A stretch of DNA of 26,727 nucleotides from an uncultured Dorea sp. (GCA_910584265.1 CAJTZE010000047.1:1-26727); one strand, 5' to 3'; shown: positions 17,145-24,822, numbered from the stretch's first letter. Made by a program: numbers and translations. The notes: generated from the letters alone by a model not told the origin.

Positions 17145-17222
17145 TCTCTATGTCCTCCTTTTTCTCTCAGCCTTTGGATACAGCAATTATGCAATCTGTA
17201 TAGTTTTCGCTGTTCCACAACT

Positions 17223-17296
17223 GATTTTATATGTATAATTATACTTATTTCTGCATTATCATTGCGGTTATATTCAATCAAAAAACTCGCATATTC
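17223..17296 (-). promoter_or_regulatory. Conserved regulatory block, copy 1 (transporter operon)
   Basis: By hand alignment 60 of 74 positions match a second block at 19797-19870, with no gaps. Conserved parts on the minus strand are TGATTGAATATAA (upstream), then a 12-bp palindromic GTATAATTATAC containing TATAAT (17243-17238). There is no TTGACA at 17 bp, so the conserved upstream TTGAATATAA is probably an activator site. The predicted RNA start is about 87 nt before the binding-protein ATG. Confidence 0.68.
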
Positions 17297-17307
17297 GCTC
17301 AACAATC

Positions 17308-17820
17308 TCACTTCTGCACAAATACCTTCTGAGGACTTATGCGTTTCATTGCCTGAAGCATATCCTCATCCAGATCCAGAAGCAGCTTAATCTTTCTCTT
17401 ATTTTCCATAATGATCATTGTATAGTAAGGTATTTCCGGCTCATAGGAAGTATAGTCATATTTAGGAATTTTTTCCGTACCTCCCTTGAGCCTGTATTTT
17501 GCCACCGCTTCATGCCAGCTGGGCGCAACCACCTCCATATTCTTTAGATCCAGCTCATGCACCTCCTTCCGACGGCGTTTTGCATGGATTACCGTAATGG
17601 TAAATGCTGTTCCGTCCATCACATATTCATAATCCTTCACACTGTATGCTTCATATAAAAAGTACATCCCCGCCATAAGAAGCGCCAGAAGCATCATCCC
17701 CCGGTCAAACACAATCCCCATCAGCAGAAAGAGCACACACAGCACGATCATTATCTTTGTCAATATCTTCGTGGAGGTCTTCACTCTCCTGTGGACCTCT
17801 TTTACCATTCTATAATTCAT
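17308..17820 (-). CDS. Small two-helix membrane protein (DUF6106-like)
   Basis: 170-residue membrane protein of unknown function. A basic N-terminus (VKEVHRRVKTSTK) leads into two hydrophobic helices at about 19-38 and 41-60, followed by a soluble tail of about 110 residues with alternating strands (YEYVMDGTAFTITVIHAKRR and YYTMIIMENKRKIKLLLDL), reminiscent of a PH-like cytoplasmic domain. The length and pattern resemble DUF6106 proteins of Lachnospiraceae; that name is from memory. The frame extends one codon further to TTG 17823; ATG 17820 is preferred. It starts 7 bp after the AraC gene upstream and seems to be the last gene of the regulator operon, an unusual place for a membrane protein. 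Confidence 0.75.
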   Translation of the reverse strand: MNYRMVKEVHRRVKTSTKILTKIMIVLCVLFLLMGIVFDRGMMLLALLMAGMYFLYEAYSVKDYEYVMDGTAFTITVIHAKRRRKEVHELDLKNMEVVAPSWHEAVAKYRLKGGTEKIPKYDYTSYEPEIPYYTMIIMENKRKIKLLLDLDEDMLQAMKRISPQKVFVQK

Positions 17821-17826
17821 CAAGCT

Positions 17827-18759
17827 TTACCATCCTTTCAACGCACTGATCTTAAAGTCTAACATCTGTCCAGCATAATTATCCGGAGACCGCTTCCACT
17901 GATAGGGCGTCATGCCCAGCATCCGCTTAAAATTCCGGTTAAATGTAGATACATTGCCATACCCCACTCGGTAGGCCACCTCCTCCATCGTGGCATGGCT
18001 TTTCAGGAGAAGCCTGCTGGCCTCATGGATCCGCACCACATTCACATGGTCATTGGGCGTCATATTCATACATTCCTGAAAAATCCTGCGGAAATGGCTC
18101 TCGCTGATGCTGCACACCTTTGCCAGATCCCGGATGCGGATTTCTTCATTAAAATGTTCCTTCACATAATTAAGCGCCGGGGCAATCTGAAAACTCCTGG
18201 GGCTTTTCCGGGGCATATCTTCCTTGATATTGTGGATTCTCAGAAGCTCCACCACAAAGGACTGCAGGAGTCCTCTTAGCTTCTCACGGTACATATAAGC
18301 CTTCCTCTCACATTCCTCCCGGATTTCCAGAATCGTATTGCTGATCCGTGCCTGCTCATGCTGGTAAAAAAACAATGCAGTTTCATTTAATGCATTCTGC
18401 ATATATTCCAGATCTAATTTATTAAACGATAATTCTTTCATATCCTGAAGCACACTGTCTATGTCAAAATACATCCATTCCCAAAAGGCTGTAGTTCCCG
18501 GATCTGTCACATTATTATGAGGATAATTCGGCGGTATGATCGTAATGCATCCTCTCTCAAATCTTTTTACATAATCACGGAGCGTGCTCTCACCATGCCC
18601 TTCATGACATATGCCGATTTCCATATAATTGTGGAAATGGAGATCCGTAATGTCATCGCCATAGGGCCTTATCCACTCTTCTCCCAATAATGCAAGTACC
18701 TGATCATTGGGTCCCATCTCATAATACCTGTACTGCAGTTTCGGTTTTTTCTTCGCCAT
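17827..18759 (-). CDS. AraC-family regulator with N-terminal cupin
   Basis: DNA-binding regulator of 310 residues. The N-terminal cupin (about 35-105) carries the sugar-sensor motif LHFHNYMEIGICHEGHG and FERGCITIIPPNYPHN. The C-terminal AraC domain has helix-turn-helix one at about 208-230 (IRDLAKVCSISESHFRRIF) and two at about 258-280 (MEEVAYRVGYGNVSTFNRNF), then GMTPYQWKR. The open frame runs 41 codons further upstream into the preceding gene, but that extension lacks family features and a GAGGGAG site lies just before ATG 18759, which is therefore chosen. It is 16 bp behind another AraC gene. A likely regulator of the transporter and lacZ promoters. Confidence 0.9.
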   Translation of the reverse strand: MAKKKPKLQYRYYEMGPNDQVLALLGEEWIRPYGDDITDLHFHNYMEIGICHEGHGESTLRDYVKRFERGCITIIPPNYPHNNVTDPGTTAFWEWMYFDIDSVLQDMKELSFNKLDLEYMQNALNETALFFYQHEQARISNTILEIREECERKAYMYREKLRGLLQSFVVELLRIHNIKEDMPRKSPRSFQIAPALNYVKEHFNEEIRIRDLAKVCSISESHFRRIFQECMNMTPNDHVNVVRIHEASRLLLKSHATMEEVAYRVGYGNVSTFNRNFKRMLGMTPYQWKRSPDNYAGQMLDFKISALKGW

Positions 18760-18775
18760 GACACATCTCCCTCCT

Positions 18776-19612
18776 CTACATATGGATCTGCATCCCCCGG
18801 TATTCTGAAGGCGTACAGCTCTTATATTTCTTAAAAACTTTTGAAAAATACAGGTTGTCCTCAAACCCCACAGAATGGGCAATGCTCCCCACCGTAAGAT
18901 CTGTCTGGTTTAAAAGCCGGCAGGCCTGGCTGATCCGGTATTCTAAGAGGTATTCCTTGGGCGACTGGTTCATAACCCCCTGAAACAGCCGGAACAGATA
19001 GCTTCTGCTGATGCCGGTATAATCTGCCACATCCTCTACCGTAATCGGATAAGAATACTGCTCCTCAATATACTGTCTTGCCCGCTCCACATAATCCGTC
19101 TGAAGATTTACAGGTTTCTTATCTCCTTTGGAATGCTTCATGAGAAATCCCATCAGAGAATACAGGGCTCCCGTCATGGAAACCGCATCCTGAAAGGTAT
19201 TCCCGTTGGCCTCATACACAGCCCGCAGCTTTTCAAACAACTCTCCGCTGATATCTGACTGGTCGATCACCGGCGTTTCCTTAGAGAAATCTGTATGCGT
19301 GATCAATGAATATGCCTCATTGCCCGCAAAGCCTGCCCAGGCATATTCCCACGGCTCCTCTCTGTCAGCCTGATAGCTGGATTCTACCCGGGGAAACAAA
19401 AGGAACGTATCGCCTGCCTTCAGATAGTATTTTTTCCCTTCCATCTGATAACATCCCCTGCCGCGGATAATATGATGCAGCAGATAATGGTCTCTCACTC
19501 CTGGTCCCCATTGATAGCCCGGATGGCATTTTTCGTAGCCTGTATTGTACACCGACAGGCCATTTAACTGTCTGTCTGACGCGTAATAGGCATATCTGTA
19601 TGTGTCCGGCAT
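18776..19612 (-). CDS. AraC-family regulator with N-terminal cupin
   Basis: 278-residue regulator, first gene of the three-gene regulator operon. The N-terminal arabinose-type cupin (about 15-105) includes DHYLLHHIIRGRGCYQMEGKK-type strands and the AGDTFLLFP motif; the C-terminal domain has helix-turn-helix one at 192-213 (VEDVADYTGISRSYLFRLF) and two at 241-262 (VGSIAHSVGFEDNLYFSKVF), ending CTPSEYRG. AAAGGAGG lies 6 nt before ATG. Its leader is about 190 nt long and carries conserved block copy 2 and a short open frame (19686-19775). Together with the divergent lacZ this is the classic regulator/beta-galactosidase arrangement. Confidence 0.92.
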   Translation of the reverse strand: MPDTYRYAYYASDRQLNGLSVYNTGYEKCHPGYQWGPGVRDHYLLHHIIRGRGCYQMEGKKYYLKAGDTFLLFPRVESSYQADREEPWEYAWAGFAGNEAYSLITHTDFSKETPVIDQSDISGELFEKLRAVYEANGNTFQDAVSMTGALYSLMGFLMKHSKGDKKPVNLQTDYVERARQYIEEQYSYPITVEDVADYTGISRSYLFRLFQGVMNQSPKEYLLEYRISQACRLLNQTDLTVGSIAHSVGFEDNLYFSKVFKKYKSCTPSEYRGMQIHM

Positions 19613-19685
19613 CGTATGCCTCCTTTCTGCATGTGCAGCTGGAATATTGTGTATCTTCTTATGGGACAGCCTGAAATCAGTATTC

Positions 19686-19775
19686 TCAAGCCAGGAAACG
19701 GCTGATTGCCAGAATGTGTAAGGGAATTCCTATTGGATACTGAATCACATAAACTCCGGATTGATTGATATGCAT
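19686..19775 (-). CDS. Possible 29-residue leader peptide upstream of AraC
   Basis: Reading from ATG 19775 the frame encodes 29 residues (beginning MHINQSGVYVIQYPIG) and stops with TGA at 19688-19686. AAAAGGAG lies 8 nt before the ATG, as good as the site of any real gene here. It sits inside the predicted AraC mRNA leader, 73 nt before the AraC start, so it could act as an upstream open frame or regulatory leader. It could also be a chance frame; codon-level conservation is not known. Confidence 0.35.
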   Translation of the reverse strand: MHINQSGVYVIQYPIGIPLHILAISRFLA

Positions 19776-19796
19776 AGGATCCACTCCTTTTCCGCA

Positions 19797-19870
19797 GATT
19801 TTATATGTATGATTATACTTATTTACATTTTTACATTGTGTTTATATTCAATCATAAAACAGGCATTTTC
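19797..19870 (-). promoter_or_regulatory. Conserved regulatory block, copy 2 (AraC operon)
   Basis: Same orientation and same length as the block at 17223-17296, with 60 of 74 matching positions. Minus-strand TATAAT lies at 19817-19812 within GTATAATCATAC, and TGATTGAATATAA lies about 40 bp upstream. It should drive the regulator operon at 19612. The most divergent stretch is the middle (about 10 bp), while both ends are nearly identical, which suggests two separately conserved protein-binding elements. Confidence 0.68.
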
Positions 19871-20084
19871 AATTATTTATCCTATTTATGCACAAAAAAA
19901 CAGCGCCGTTTCTGTGCTGACAAACCAGAATCCATTCACTGCTTAATCCACCTGTTTTTTTGATGCATTGAATTTGCCAAAAGTATTCCATGCAACATTT
20001 TTCCATATCTTTGCATCTATTTTATATTGAATAATTTACACAGCGGCCACATAATGGAGCTAACAATAAATGAAAAAGATAGAA

Positions 20085-20116
20085 GGAATCTGCCGACACG
20101 GAACAAGGCAGATTCC
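20085..20116 (+). promoter_or_regulatory. Hairpin in the lacZ mRNA leader
   Basis: GGAATCTGCC (20085-20094) and GGCAGATTCC (20107-20116) form a perfect 10-bp stem with a 12-nt loop, ending 2 nt before the AGGAGG ribosome site of lacZ. A 5' hairpin this close to the ribosome site may stabilise the mRNA or influence initiation. It lies in the segment that would be coding if the upstream ATG 20070 were used, which argues that the segment is leader. Confidence 0.65.
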
Positions 20117-20118
20117 GC

Positions 20119-20124
20119 AGGAGG
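20119..20124 (+). promoter_or_regulatory. Ribosome binding site choosing the lacZ start
   Basis: AGGAGG lies 5 nt before ATG 20130. The alternative ATG 20070 has only a weak TGGAG, and its 20 extra codons include the hairpin and a poorly conserved peptide, whereas MFDYSRIKDSTFY from 20130 is a normal GH2 opening. Confidence 0.75.
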
Positions 20125-20129
20125 TAGCA

Positions 20130-23100
20130 ATGTTTGACTATAGCAGAATTAAAGACAGCACATTTTACAAGGATAACGTCCTGCCGGCACATTCTGACCA
20201 TGTATATTTTCCGGACGAAGAAAGCTTACGGTCAGGAACGAATCCATTCCGCCATTCATTGAACGGAATCTGGAAGTTTTCCTATGGAAGAAACTTAAGC
20301 GAGACCATAAAGGGTTTTGAAAAAGCAGATTATAACTGTAAGGATTGGAGTGATATCCGTGTGCCCGCCCACATCCAGATGGAGGGCTATGATATCCCGG
20401 CATACGTGAATACCCAGTATCCATGGGACGGACGGGAGGATATCTGGGACGGCGAAGTTCCCACAGAATTTAATCCTGCTGCCAGCTATGTGAAGTATTT
20501 CTATGTACCGGAGCATATGCAGGGACAGGCCTTATACATTTCCTTCCAGGGCGTGGAAAGCGGCATGGCGCTGTGGCTGAACGGACAGTATGTGGGCTAC
20601 AGCGAGGACAGCTTTACCCCTTCCGACTTTGACCTGACGCCTTATCTTGTAGAGGGGGAGAATAAATTAGCGCTGCAGGTATACAAGTGGACCAGCGGAA
20701 GCTGGGCGGAGGATCAGGATTTTTACCGTTTCTCCGGTATTTTCCGCGATGTATACCTCTACACCAAGCCGGCGGTGCACATCGACGACCTGAAAGTACA
20801 AACTCTTTTGGACGGCACCTACACAAAAGCAGAACTGAAAATCGACGTAAAGGCACAGGGTGCGGGAACTGTTCAGATGGTTCTTTCCGCGATGCCTTTG
20901 TACCGTTTTCCGGGAAGTGCGGTTACCGATTTGGGAGAAGAACCGAATAAAGAAATTGCAAAAGCAGAATTTTCTCTTGCAGACGGCAAAGGACAGCTGG
21001 TTCTTCCGGTAGAAGGAATGAAGCTGTGGAGCGCCGAAGAGCCGAATCTGTATGAGCTTCTGCTGACTGTTCTGGATGAATCAGGAAATGTGACAGAGGT
21101 GATCGCCGAGGGCGCCGGCTTCCGCCGTTTCGAGATGAAAGACCATATCATGTGTCTGAATGGCAGGAGGATTGTATTTAAGGGTGTTAACCGGCATGAA
21201 TTCAGCTCCAGAGCCGGACGTGTTCCTATGCCGGATGAGCTCCTGCTTGATATCGTGACCATGAAGCGCCACAATATCAACGCGATCCGCACCTGCCATT
21301 ACCCGGACGATTCTCCTCTGTACCGCCTGTGCGACGTATACGGATTGTATCTCATCGACGAGACCAATATGGAGACCCACGGCTCCTGGGATGCCGTGAT
21401 GCGGGGCGGCGATTATGAGCTTGCAATCCCGGGCGATAAACCGCACTGGGAGGGTGCGCTGCTTGACCGTGTTAACTCCATTTACCAGAGGGATAAGAAT
21501 CATCCGTCGATCCTGATCTGGTCCTGCGGCAATGAATCCTACGGCGGACTGGTCATTAAGAAGATGTCGGATCGATTCCATGAACTGGATGATACCAGAC
21601 TGGTACATTACGAAGGCATTTTCCATGACCGCCGTTACAATGACACCAGCGATATGGAAAGCCAGATGTATACGCCGGTTTCTACCATAGAAGCATTCCT
21701 TTCCAAGCACCGGGATAAACCGTTTATCTGCTGCGAATACACCCACGCCATGGGAAATTCCTGCGGCGCGATGCACAAATATACGGATCTGACAGATACC
21801 GAGCCTCTGTATCAGGGTGGTTTTATCTGGGATTATGTAGATCAGACTATTACCAAAAAGGACCGTTACGGCAGAGAATTCCAGGCCTACGGCGGTGATT
21901 TCGGCGAACGTCCTACGGACTATAATTTCAGCGCCAACGGAATCGTATACGGTGGCAGCCGTGCTCCGTCTCCGAAGATGCAGGAGGTTAAGTTTAACTA
22001 CCAGAACATCACGGCAGAGGTAAGCAAAGACAAGGTTCTGGTGAAGAATAAGAACCTCTTTGTAAATACAGATGCCTTCCGCTGCGTCGTAACTCTTGCC
22101 AAAAACGGAACACTAGTAAAGCAGGCCGAGCTTATGACTGCCGTAGAACCGCTGTCTGAGCAGGAATATGCACTTCCGATCCCCGTACCGGAGAAGCCCG
22201 GCGAGTACACTGTGACTGTATCCTTCCGCCTGAAGGCAGACACCCTCTGGGCAGAGGCAGGCCACGAGACTGCCTTTGGACAGTATGTATATACGATTAC
22301 CGAAGAAAACTCCAAAACAGGTTATCACTGCTCGAAGCCGGTTAAGGTTATTAAAGGCAAGGTCAATATCGGCGTAAAGGGCGAGAATTTCGACGCGCTG
22401 TTCTCCTACCTGTCAGGAGGCCTGGTTTCCTACCGCTACGGCGGAACAGAGATGATCGAGAGCATTCCGAAGCCGAATTTCTGGAGAGCTCCCGTTGACA
22501 ATGACGAAGGAAACGGCATGCCGATGGTCTACGGACAGTGGAAGCTTGCCAGCCTCTACCTGTCCCACAAGAGCTTCATTGTCCCGGAACAGGAGGGCTA
22601 TGACCCAGGCGATCCGAAGCTGGAGATCCATGAGACACATGCTTCTATCACCTACAGCTATGTGCTGCCTACCGCACCCGCTACCTACTGTCAGGTGAGG
22701 TACACCGTATACGGAGACGGAACCATCGAGACAACTCTGATCCATGATCCGATCAAGGAGCTGGAGGATATGCCGGAATTCGGCATGATCATGAAAATCA
22801 ATGCGGATTACAACCAGTTAGAGTGGTACGGCATGGGTCCTGCCGAGACCTACGCAGACCGCTGTAAGGGTGCGAAGCTTGGCATTTACAAAAATCAGGT
22901 ATCTGATAACATGGCAGATTATATTGTGCCGCAGGAGACCGGGAATAAGGTCGGTGTCCGCTGGGCAAAAGTAACCGATAAACTGGGACGGGGCTTACTC
23001 TTTGAGGGAGATAACATGAACTTCTCCGCCCTTCCATGGACACCTCATGAACTGGAGAATGCCCGCCATCCGTACGAGCTGCCGCAGGTACACTACACCG

Positions 23101-23228
23101 TTATCCGGGCCGCTATGATGCAGATGGGAATTGCCGGAGACGACAGCTGGGGCTCGCCGACCCATCCGGAATACCTGATCCATGCAGATAAACGATTAGA
23201 ATTCACCTTCCGCTTTCGTGGGATTTAA
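20130..23228 (+). CDS. lacZ: GH2 beta-galactosidase (LacZ type)
   Basis: Retaining cytoplasmic beta-galactosidase of 1032 residues, close to the 1023 of the E. coli enzyme. Order: sugar-binding jelly roll, Ig-like domain, TIM barrel, second Ig-like domain, C-terminal beta-galactosidase small-chain domain. The barrel has NRHEFSSRAGRVP and IRTCHYPDD, acid/base Glu469 in WSCGNES and nucleophile Glu536 in CCEYTHAMGN. The C-terminal part has LEWYGMGPAETYADR and ETGNKVGVRW, typical of LacZ. ATG 20130 is preferred over an in-frame ATG 60 bp upstream. The gene diverges from the two-AraC operon and ends at the strong terminator 23265-23320. In this locus it would release galactose from the short products of the GH53 enzyme, or act on lactose-like sugars. 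Confidence 0.95.
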   Translation: MFDYSRIKDSTFYKDNVLPAHSDHVYFPDEESLRSGTNPFRHSLNGIWKFSYGRNLSETIKGFEKADYNCKDWSDIRVPAHIQMEGYDIPAYVNTQYPWDGREDIWDGEVPTEFNPAASYVKYFYVPEHMQGQALYISFQGVESGMALWLNGQYVGYSEDSFTPSDFDLTPYLVEGENKLALQVYKWTSGSWAEDQDFYRFSGIFRDVYLYTKPAVHIDDLKVQTLLDGTYTKAELKIDVKAQGAGTVQMVLSAMPLYRFPGSAVTDLGEEPNKEIAKAEFSLADGKGQLVLPVEGMKLWSAEEPNLYELLLTVLDESGNVTEVIAEGAGFRRFEMKDHIMCLNGRRIVFKGVNRHEFSSRAGRVPMPDELLLDIVTMKRHNINAIRTCHYPDDSPLYRLCDVYGLYLIDETNMETHGSWDAVMRGGDYELAIPGDKPHWEGALLDRVNSIYQRDKNHPSILIWSCGNESYGGLVIKKMSDRFHELDDTRLVHYEGIFHDRRYNDTSDMESQMYTPVSTIEAFLSKHRDKPFICCEYTHAMGNSCGAMHKYTDLTDTEPLYQGGFIWDYVDQTITKKDRYGREFQAYGGDFGERPTDYNFSANGIVYGGSRAPSPKMQEVKFNYQNITAEVSKDKVLVKNKNLFVNTDAFRCVVTLAKNGTLVKQAELMTAVEPLSEQEYALPIPVPEKPGEYTVTVSFRLKADTLWAEAGHETAFGQYVYTITEENSKTGYHCSKPVKVIKGKVNIGVKGENFDALFSYLSGGLVSYRYGGTEMIESIPKPNFWRAPVDNDEGNGMPMVYGQWKLASLYLSHKSFIVPEQEGYDPGDPKLEIHETHASITYSYVLPTAPATYCQVRYTVYGDGTIETTLIHDPIKELEDMPEFGMIMKINADYNQLEWYGMGPAETYADRCKGAKLGIYKNQVSDNMADYIVPQETGNKVGVRWAKVTDKLGRGLLFEGDNMNFSALPWTPHELENARHPYELPQVHYTVIRAAMMQMGIAGDDSWGSPTHPEYLIHADKRLEFTFRFRGI

Positions 23229-23264
23229 CTGATTCTGCAAATGCAGATGCGTTTCCCAGAACAG

Positions 23265-23320
23265 AAACGGACAGGCAGAGCATTCATACATCAGTACGGC
23301 TGCTCTGTCTGTCCGTTTTT
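23265..23320 (+). terminator. Intrinsic terminator of lacZ
   Basis: AACGGACAGGCAGAGCA (23266-23282) pairs with TGCTCTGTCTGTCCGTT (23301-23317), a 17-bp stem with one G-U pair and an 18-nt loop, followed by TTTTT. It is the strongest terminator in the window and also separates lacZ from the convergent sigma/anti-sigma operon. Confidence 0.9.
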
Positions 23321-23377
23321 AACCCGGAAAGCTTCTCCCCGCAGAATATAAATATCTGGTTTGCTTTCCTCCGGACA

Positions 23378-24223
23378 TTATTCAATAATCCACGATAAAC
23401 CTTCCCAGTAATATTCCGAATACTCCTCGTTTTCTCTTACTCTCTCTTCGATTGCTTCCGGAGCCGGCTCTATTTTCTGCCCCGCTTCCCATACCGGCAA
23501 TCTGTCCTCTTTATTATTTCCTTTATAGTAAATGGAGGTGCAGATATGAGTAATTGCTATGGAGGATTCATCCGGAACCATACGCCCCTCCTCATTCTCT
23601 ATCCAGTTTTCGTTTTCCTGCACTTTTCTCTTAAAAACTACGCTGATCTGATTATCATAAATCTTTTCTGCAATAGATTTTTCAAAAAGTCCTGGATATT
23701 GAAAGGATATTTCATACCATCCCTGGTCAGAATTCTGCCGGGTCTTTCCCTGCGGAACCTTTAGACCGCTTATCTGCACTCCGCCGAAAATATCCTTGCA
23801 GGTGAAGGTACAGTAGATATCTCCGTTTTCCAGCTCATACAGCTCCGAGACCCGGATATCCTCCGATGGCACCACCTTGACCCGATACTGCAGATTGTCC
23901 TTCCATATAACCAGCATAACCACAGCCAGCACAACCACGAGATAAAATGTCATCAAATGTTTATAAGTCATCCTTCTTTCAAATTTTTTGACTGCTCTTT
24001 TTGCATACTCCAGGAATTCATCTCCGCTTTTATCAGCAGACTCTCCTCCCTGCTTATCAAAGGAAATCTCCGGAAGCGGCCGATTCATTATCTGGTATTC
24101 TTTGCGGCACGACTCACATTCCTCAATATGACTGTCAACCATCTGCCTGCTCTCTTCGCTGCATACATTGTCCTCGTACAGAATCATCAAATCACGGATT
24201 ACATTACATGGAATTTTACTCAT
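23378..24223 (-). CDS. Membrane anti-sigma factor with zinc-finger N-terminus
   Basis: 281-residue single-pass membrane protein expected to hold the upstream ECF sigma factor inactive. The cytoplasmic part has the zinc-binding anti-sigma motif: Cys6 or Cys21 with His32-x3-Cys36-x2-Cys39 (SHIEECESC). One membrane helix lies at about 90-107 (MTFYLVVVLAVVMLVIW), and the remaining 170 residues are an external beta-rich domain (YELENGDIYCTFTCKDIFGG, WYEISFQYPGLFEKSI) of unknown sensing role. The ATG lies 8 bp inside the sigma gene, giving coupled translation and a balanced ratio. The external domain is not a family I can name. Confidence 0.88.
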   Translation of the reverse strand: MSKIPCNVIRDLMILYEDNVCSEESRQMVDSHIEECESCRKEYQIMNRPLPEISFDKQGGESADKSGDEFLEYAKRAVKKFERRMTYKHLMTFYLVVVLAVVMLVIWKDNLQYRVKVVPSEDIRVSELYELENGDIYCTFTCKDIFGGVQISGLKVPQGKTRQNSDQGWYEISFQYPGLFEKSIAEKIYDNQISVVFKRKVQENENWIENEEGRMVPDESSIAITHICTSIYYKGNNKEDRLPVWEAGQKIEPAPEAIEERVRENEEYSEYYWEGLSWIIE

Positions 24224-24743
24224 CTTCTCCTCTCCTCTCTTTTATTGCTCCCTGTATTTTCAGCCTGGCACGGTGATAGGTAACACGCGCCCAGCCTTCC
24301 TTCCTGTCAAATATTTCCCCGATTTCACGAAATGACAAATCGCCTAATACCCGCAGAGTAAAGACCTCCTTGTAGGGCTCCTCAAGAAGATGCAGTACCT
24401 TATAGATGGAAAGCGTCTCATCCTTCTTCAGATAAACAGCCTCTGGACTCTGCTCTCCTGCCTGTGCCATATCACTGTCAAAAGCTTCCGTATCCGTCCT
24501 ATCCTCCCCGGCAAAACGCTTCTGTTTCTCCAGATATGATAAATAGGAGTTTTTTCCTATCTGGCACAGCCATGTCTTTACCGAACAGATATGCTTAAAT
24601 TTATCTATTCCTTTTAATGCTTTAAAAAAAGTTTCCTGAGTGATTTCCTCTGCAAGCTGGGCATCCCCGCTCATGGCAAGGATAAACAGATAGACATCCC
24701 GGAAATAAGTAATATAAAGCTCTTCAAAATCCATGGCCTTCAT
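24216..24743 (-). CDS. ECF-type RNA polymerase sigma factor
   Basis: 175-residue sigma-70 family factor of the extracytoplasmic-function group. Region 2 spans about 6-70 (FEELYITYFRDVYLFILAMSG, AEEITQETFFKAL, VKTWLCQIGKN), and region 4 about 112-165 (LLEEPYKEVFTLRVLGDLSFREIGEIF, followed by VTYHRARLKIQ). There is no region 1 or 3, as expected. ATG 24743 is used here; ATG 24734 three codons later has the better spaced GAGGAG and may be the real start. It precedes its anti-sigma partner with an 8-bp overlap, and a likely self-recognised promoter lies 19-44 bp upstream. The trigger, probably cell-envelope stress, cannot be read from the sequence. Confidence 0.92.
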   Translation of the reverse strand: MKAMDFEELYITYFRDVYLFILAMSGDAQLAEEITQETFFKALKGIDKFKHICSVKTWLCQIGKNSYLSYLEKQKRFAGEDRTDTEAFDSDMAQAGEQSPEAVYLKKDETLSIYKVLHLLEEPYKEVFTLRVLGDLSFREIGEIFDRKEGWARVTYHRARLKIQGAIKERRGEDE

Positions 24744-24761
24744 CTCCTCTCCTATTCATTT

Positions 24762-24787
24762 GACCGGATAATCGTTCATTCGTTACA
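24762..24787 (-). promoter_or_regulatory. Candidate ECF-type autoregulatory promoter
   Basis: On the minus strand TGTAAC (24787-24782) and CGGTC (24766-24762) are 15 bp apart, close to the TGAAAC-N16-CGTC pattern of ECF promoters in Firmicutes. The predicted start falls about 13-22 nt before the candidate ATGs, just ahead of AGGAGAGGAG. It would let the sigma factor amplify its own operon. Confidence 0.5.
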
Positions 24788-24822
24788 AATACTTTAAAAA
24801 ATATGGGCTGTATGTACAAGCA

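Larger units (their letters stand above)
19613..20069. promoter_or_regulatory. Control region between AraC operon and lacZ
   Basis: 457-bp divergent spacer, AT-rich in its right half. From left to right it holds the AraC ribosome site, a 30-codon leader frame (19686-19775), the conserved block copy 2 (19797-19870), and an AT-rich segment in front of lacZ with two TTCCAT repeats 15 bp apart (19986, 20001) and TATTGAATAATT (about 20026-20037). The last shares the core TTGAATA with the minus-strand conserved block. No clean -35/-10 pair for lacZ is visible, in line with activator control. Confidence 0.6.

Noticed and set aside
17281..17307. Terminator after the regulator operon
   Set aside because: A T-run is present near GCGAGTTTTTT on the minus strand, but the bases before it do not form a convincing stem.
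18760..18882. Forty-one-codon extension of the second AraC protein
   Set aside because: It overlaps the preceding AraC gene and lacks family features; GAGGGAG precedes ATG 18759.
20070..20129. Twenty-codon N-terminal extension of LacZ
   Set aside because: Weak ribosome site, contains the leader hairpin, and the family start fits ATG 20130.
21081..21776. Minus-strand 231-codon frame inside lacZ
   Set aside because: Antisense to the catalytic barrel; composition is that of a shadow frame.
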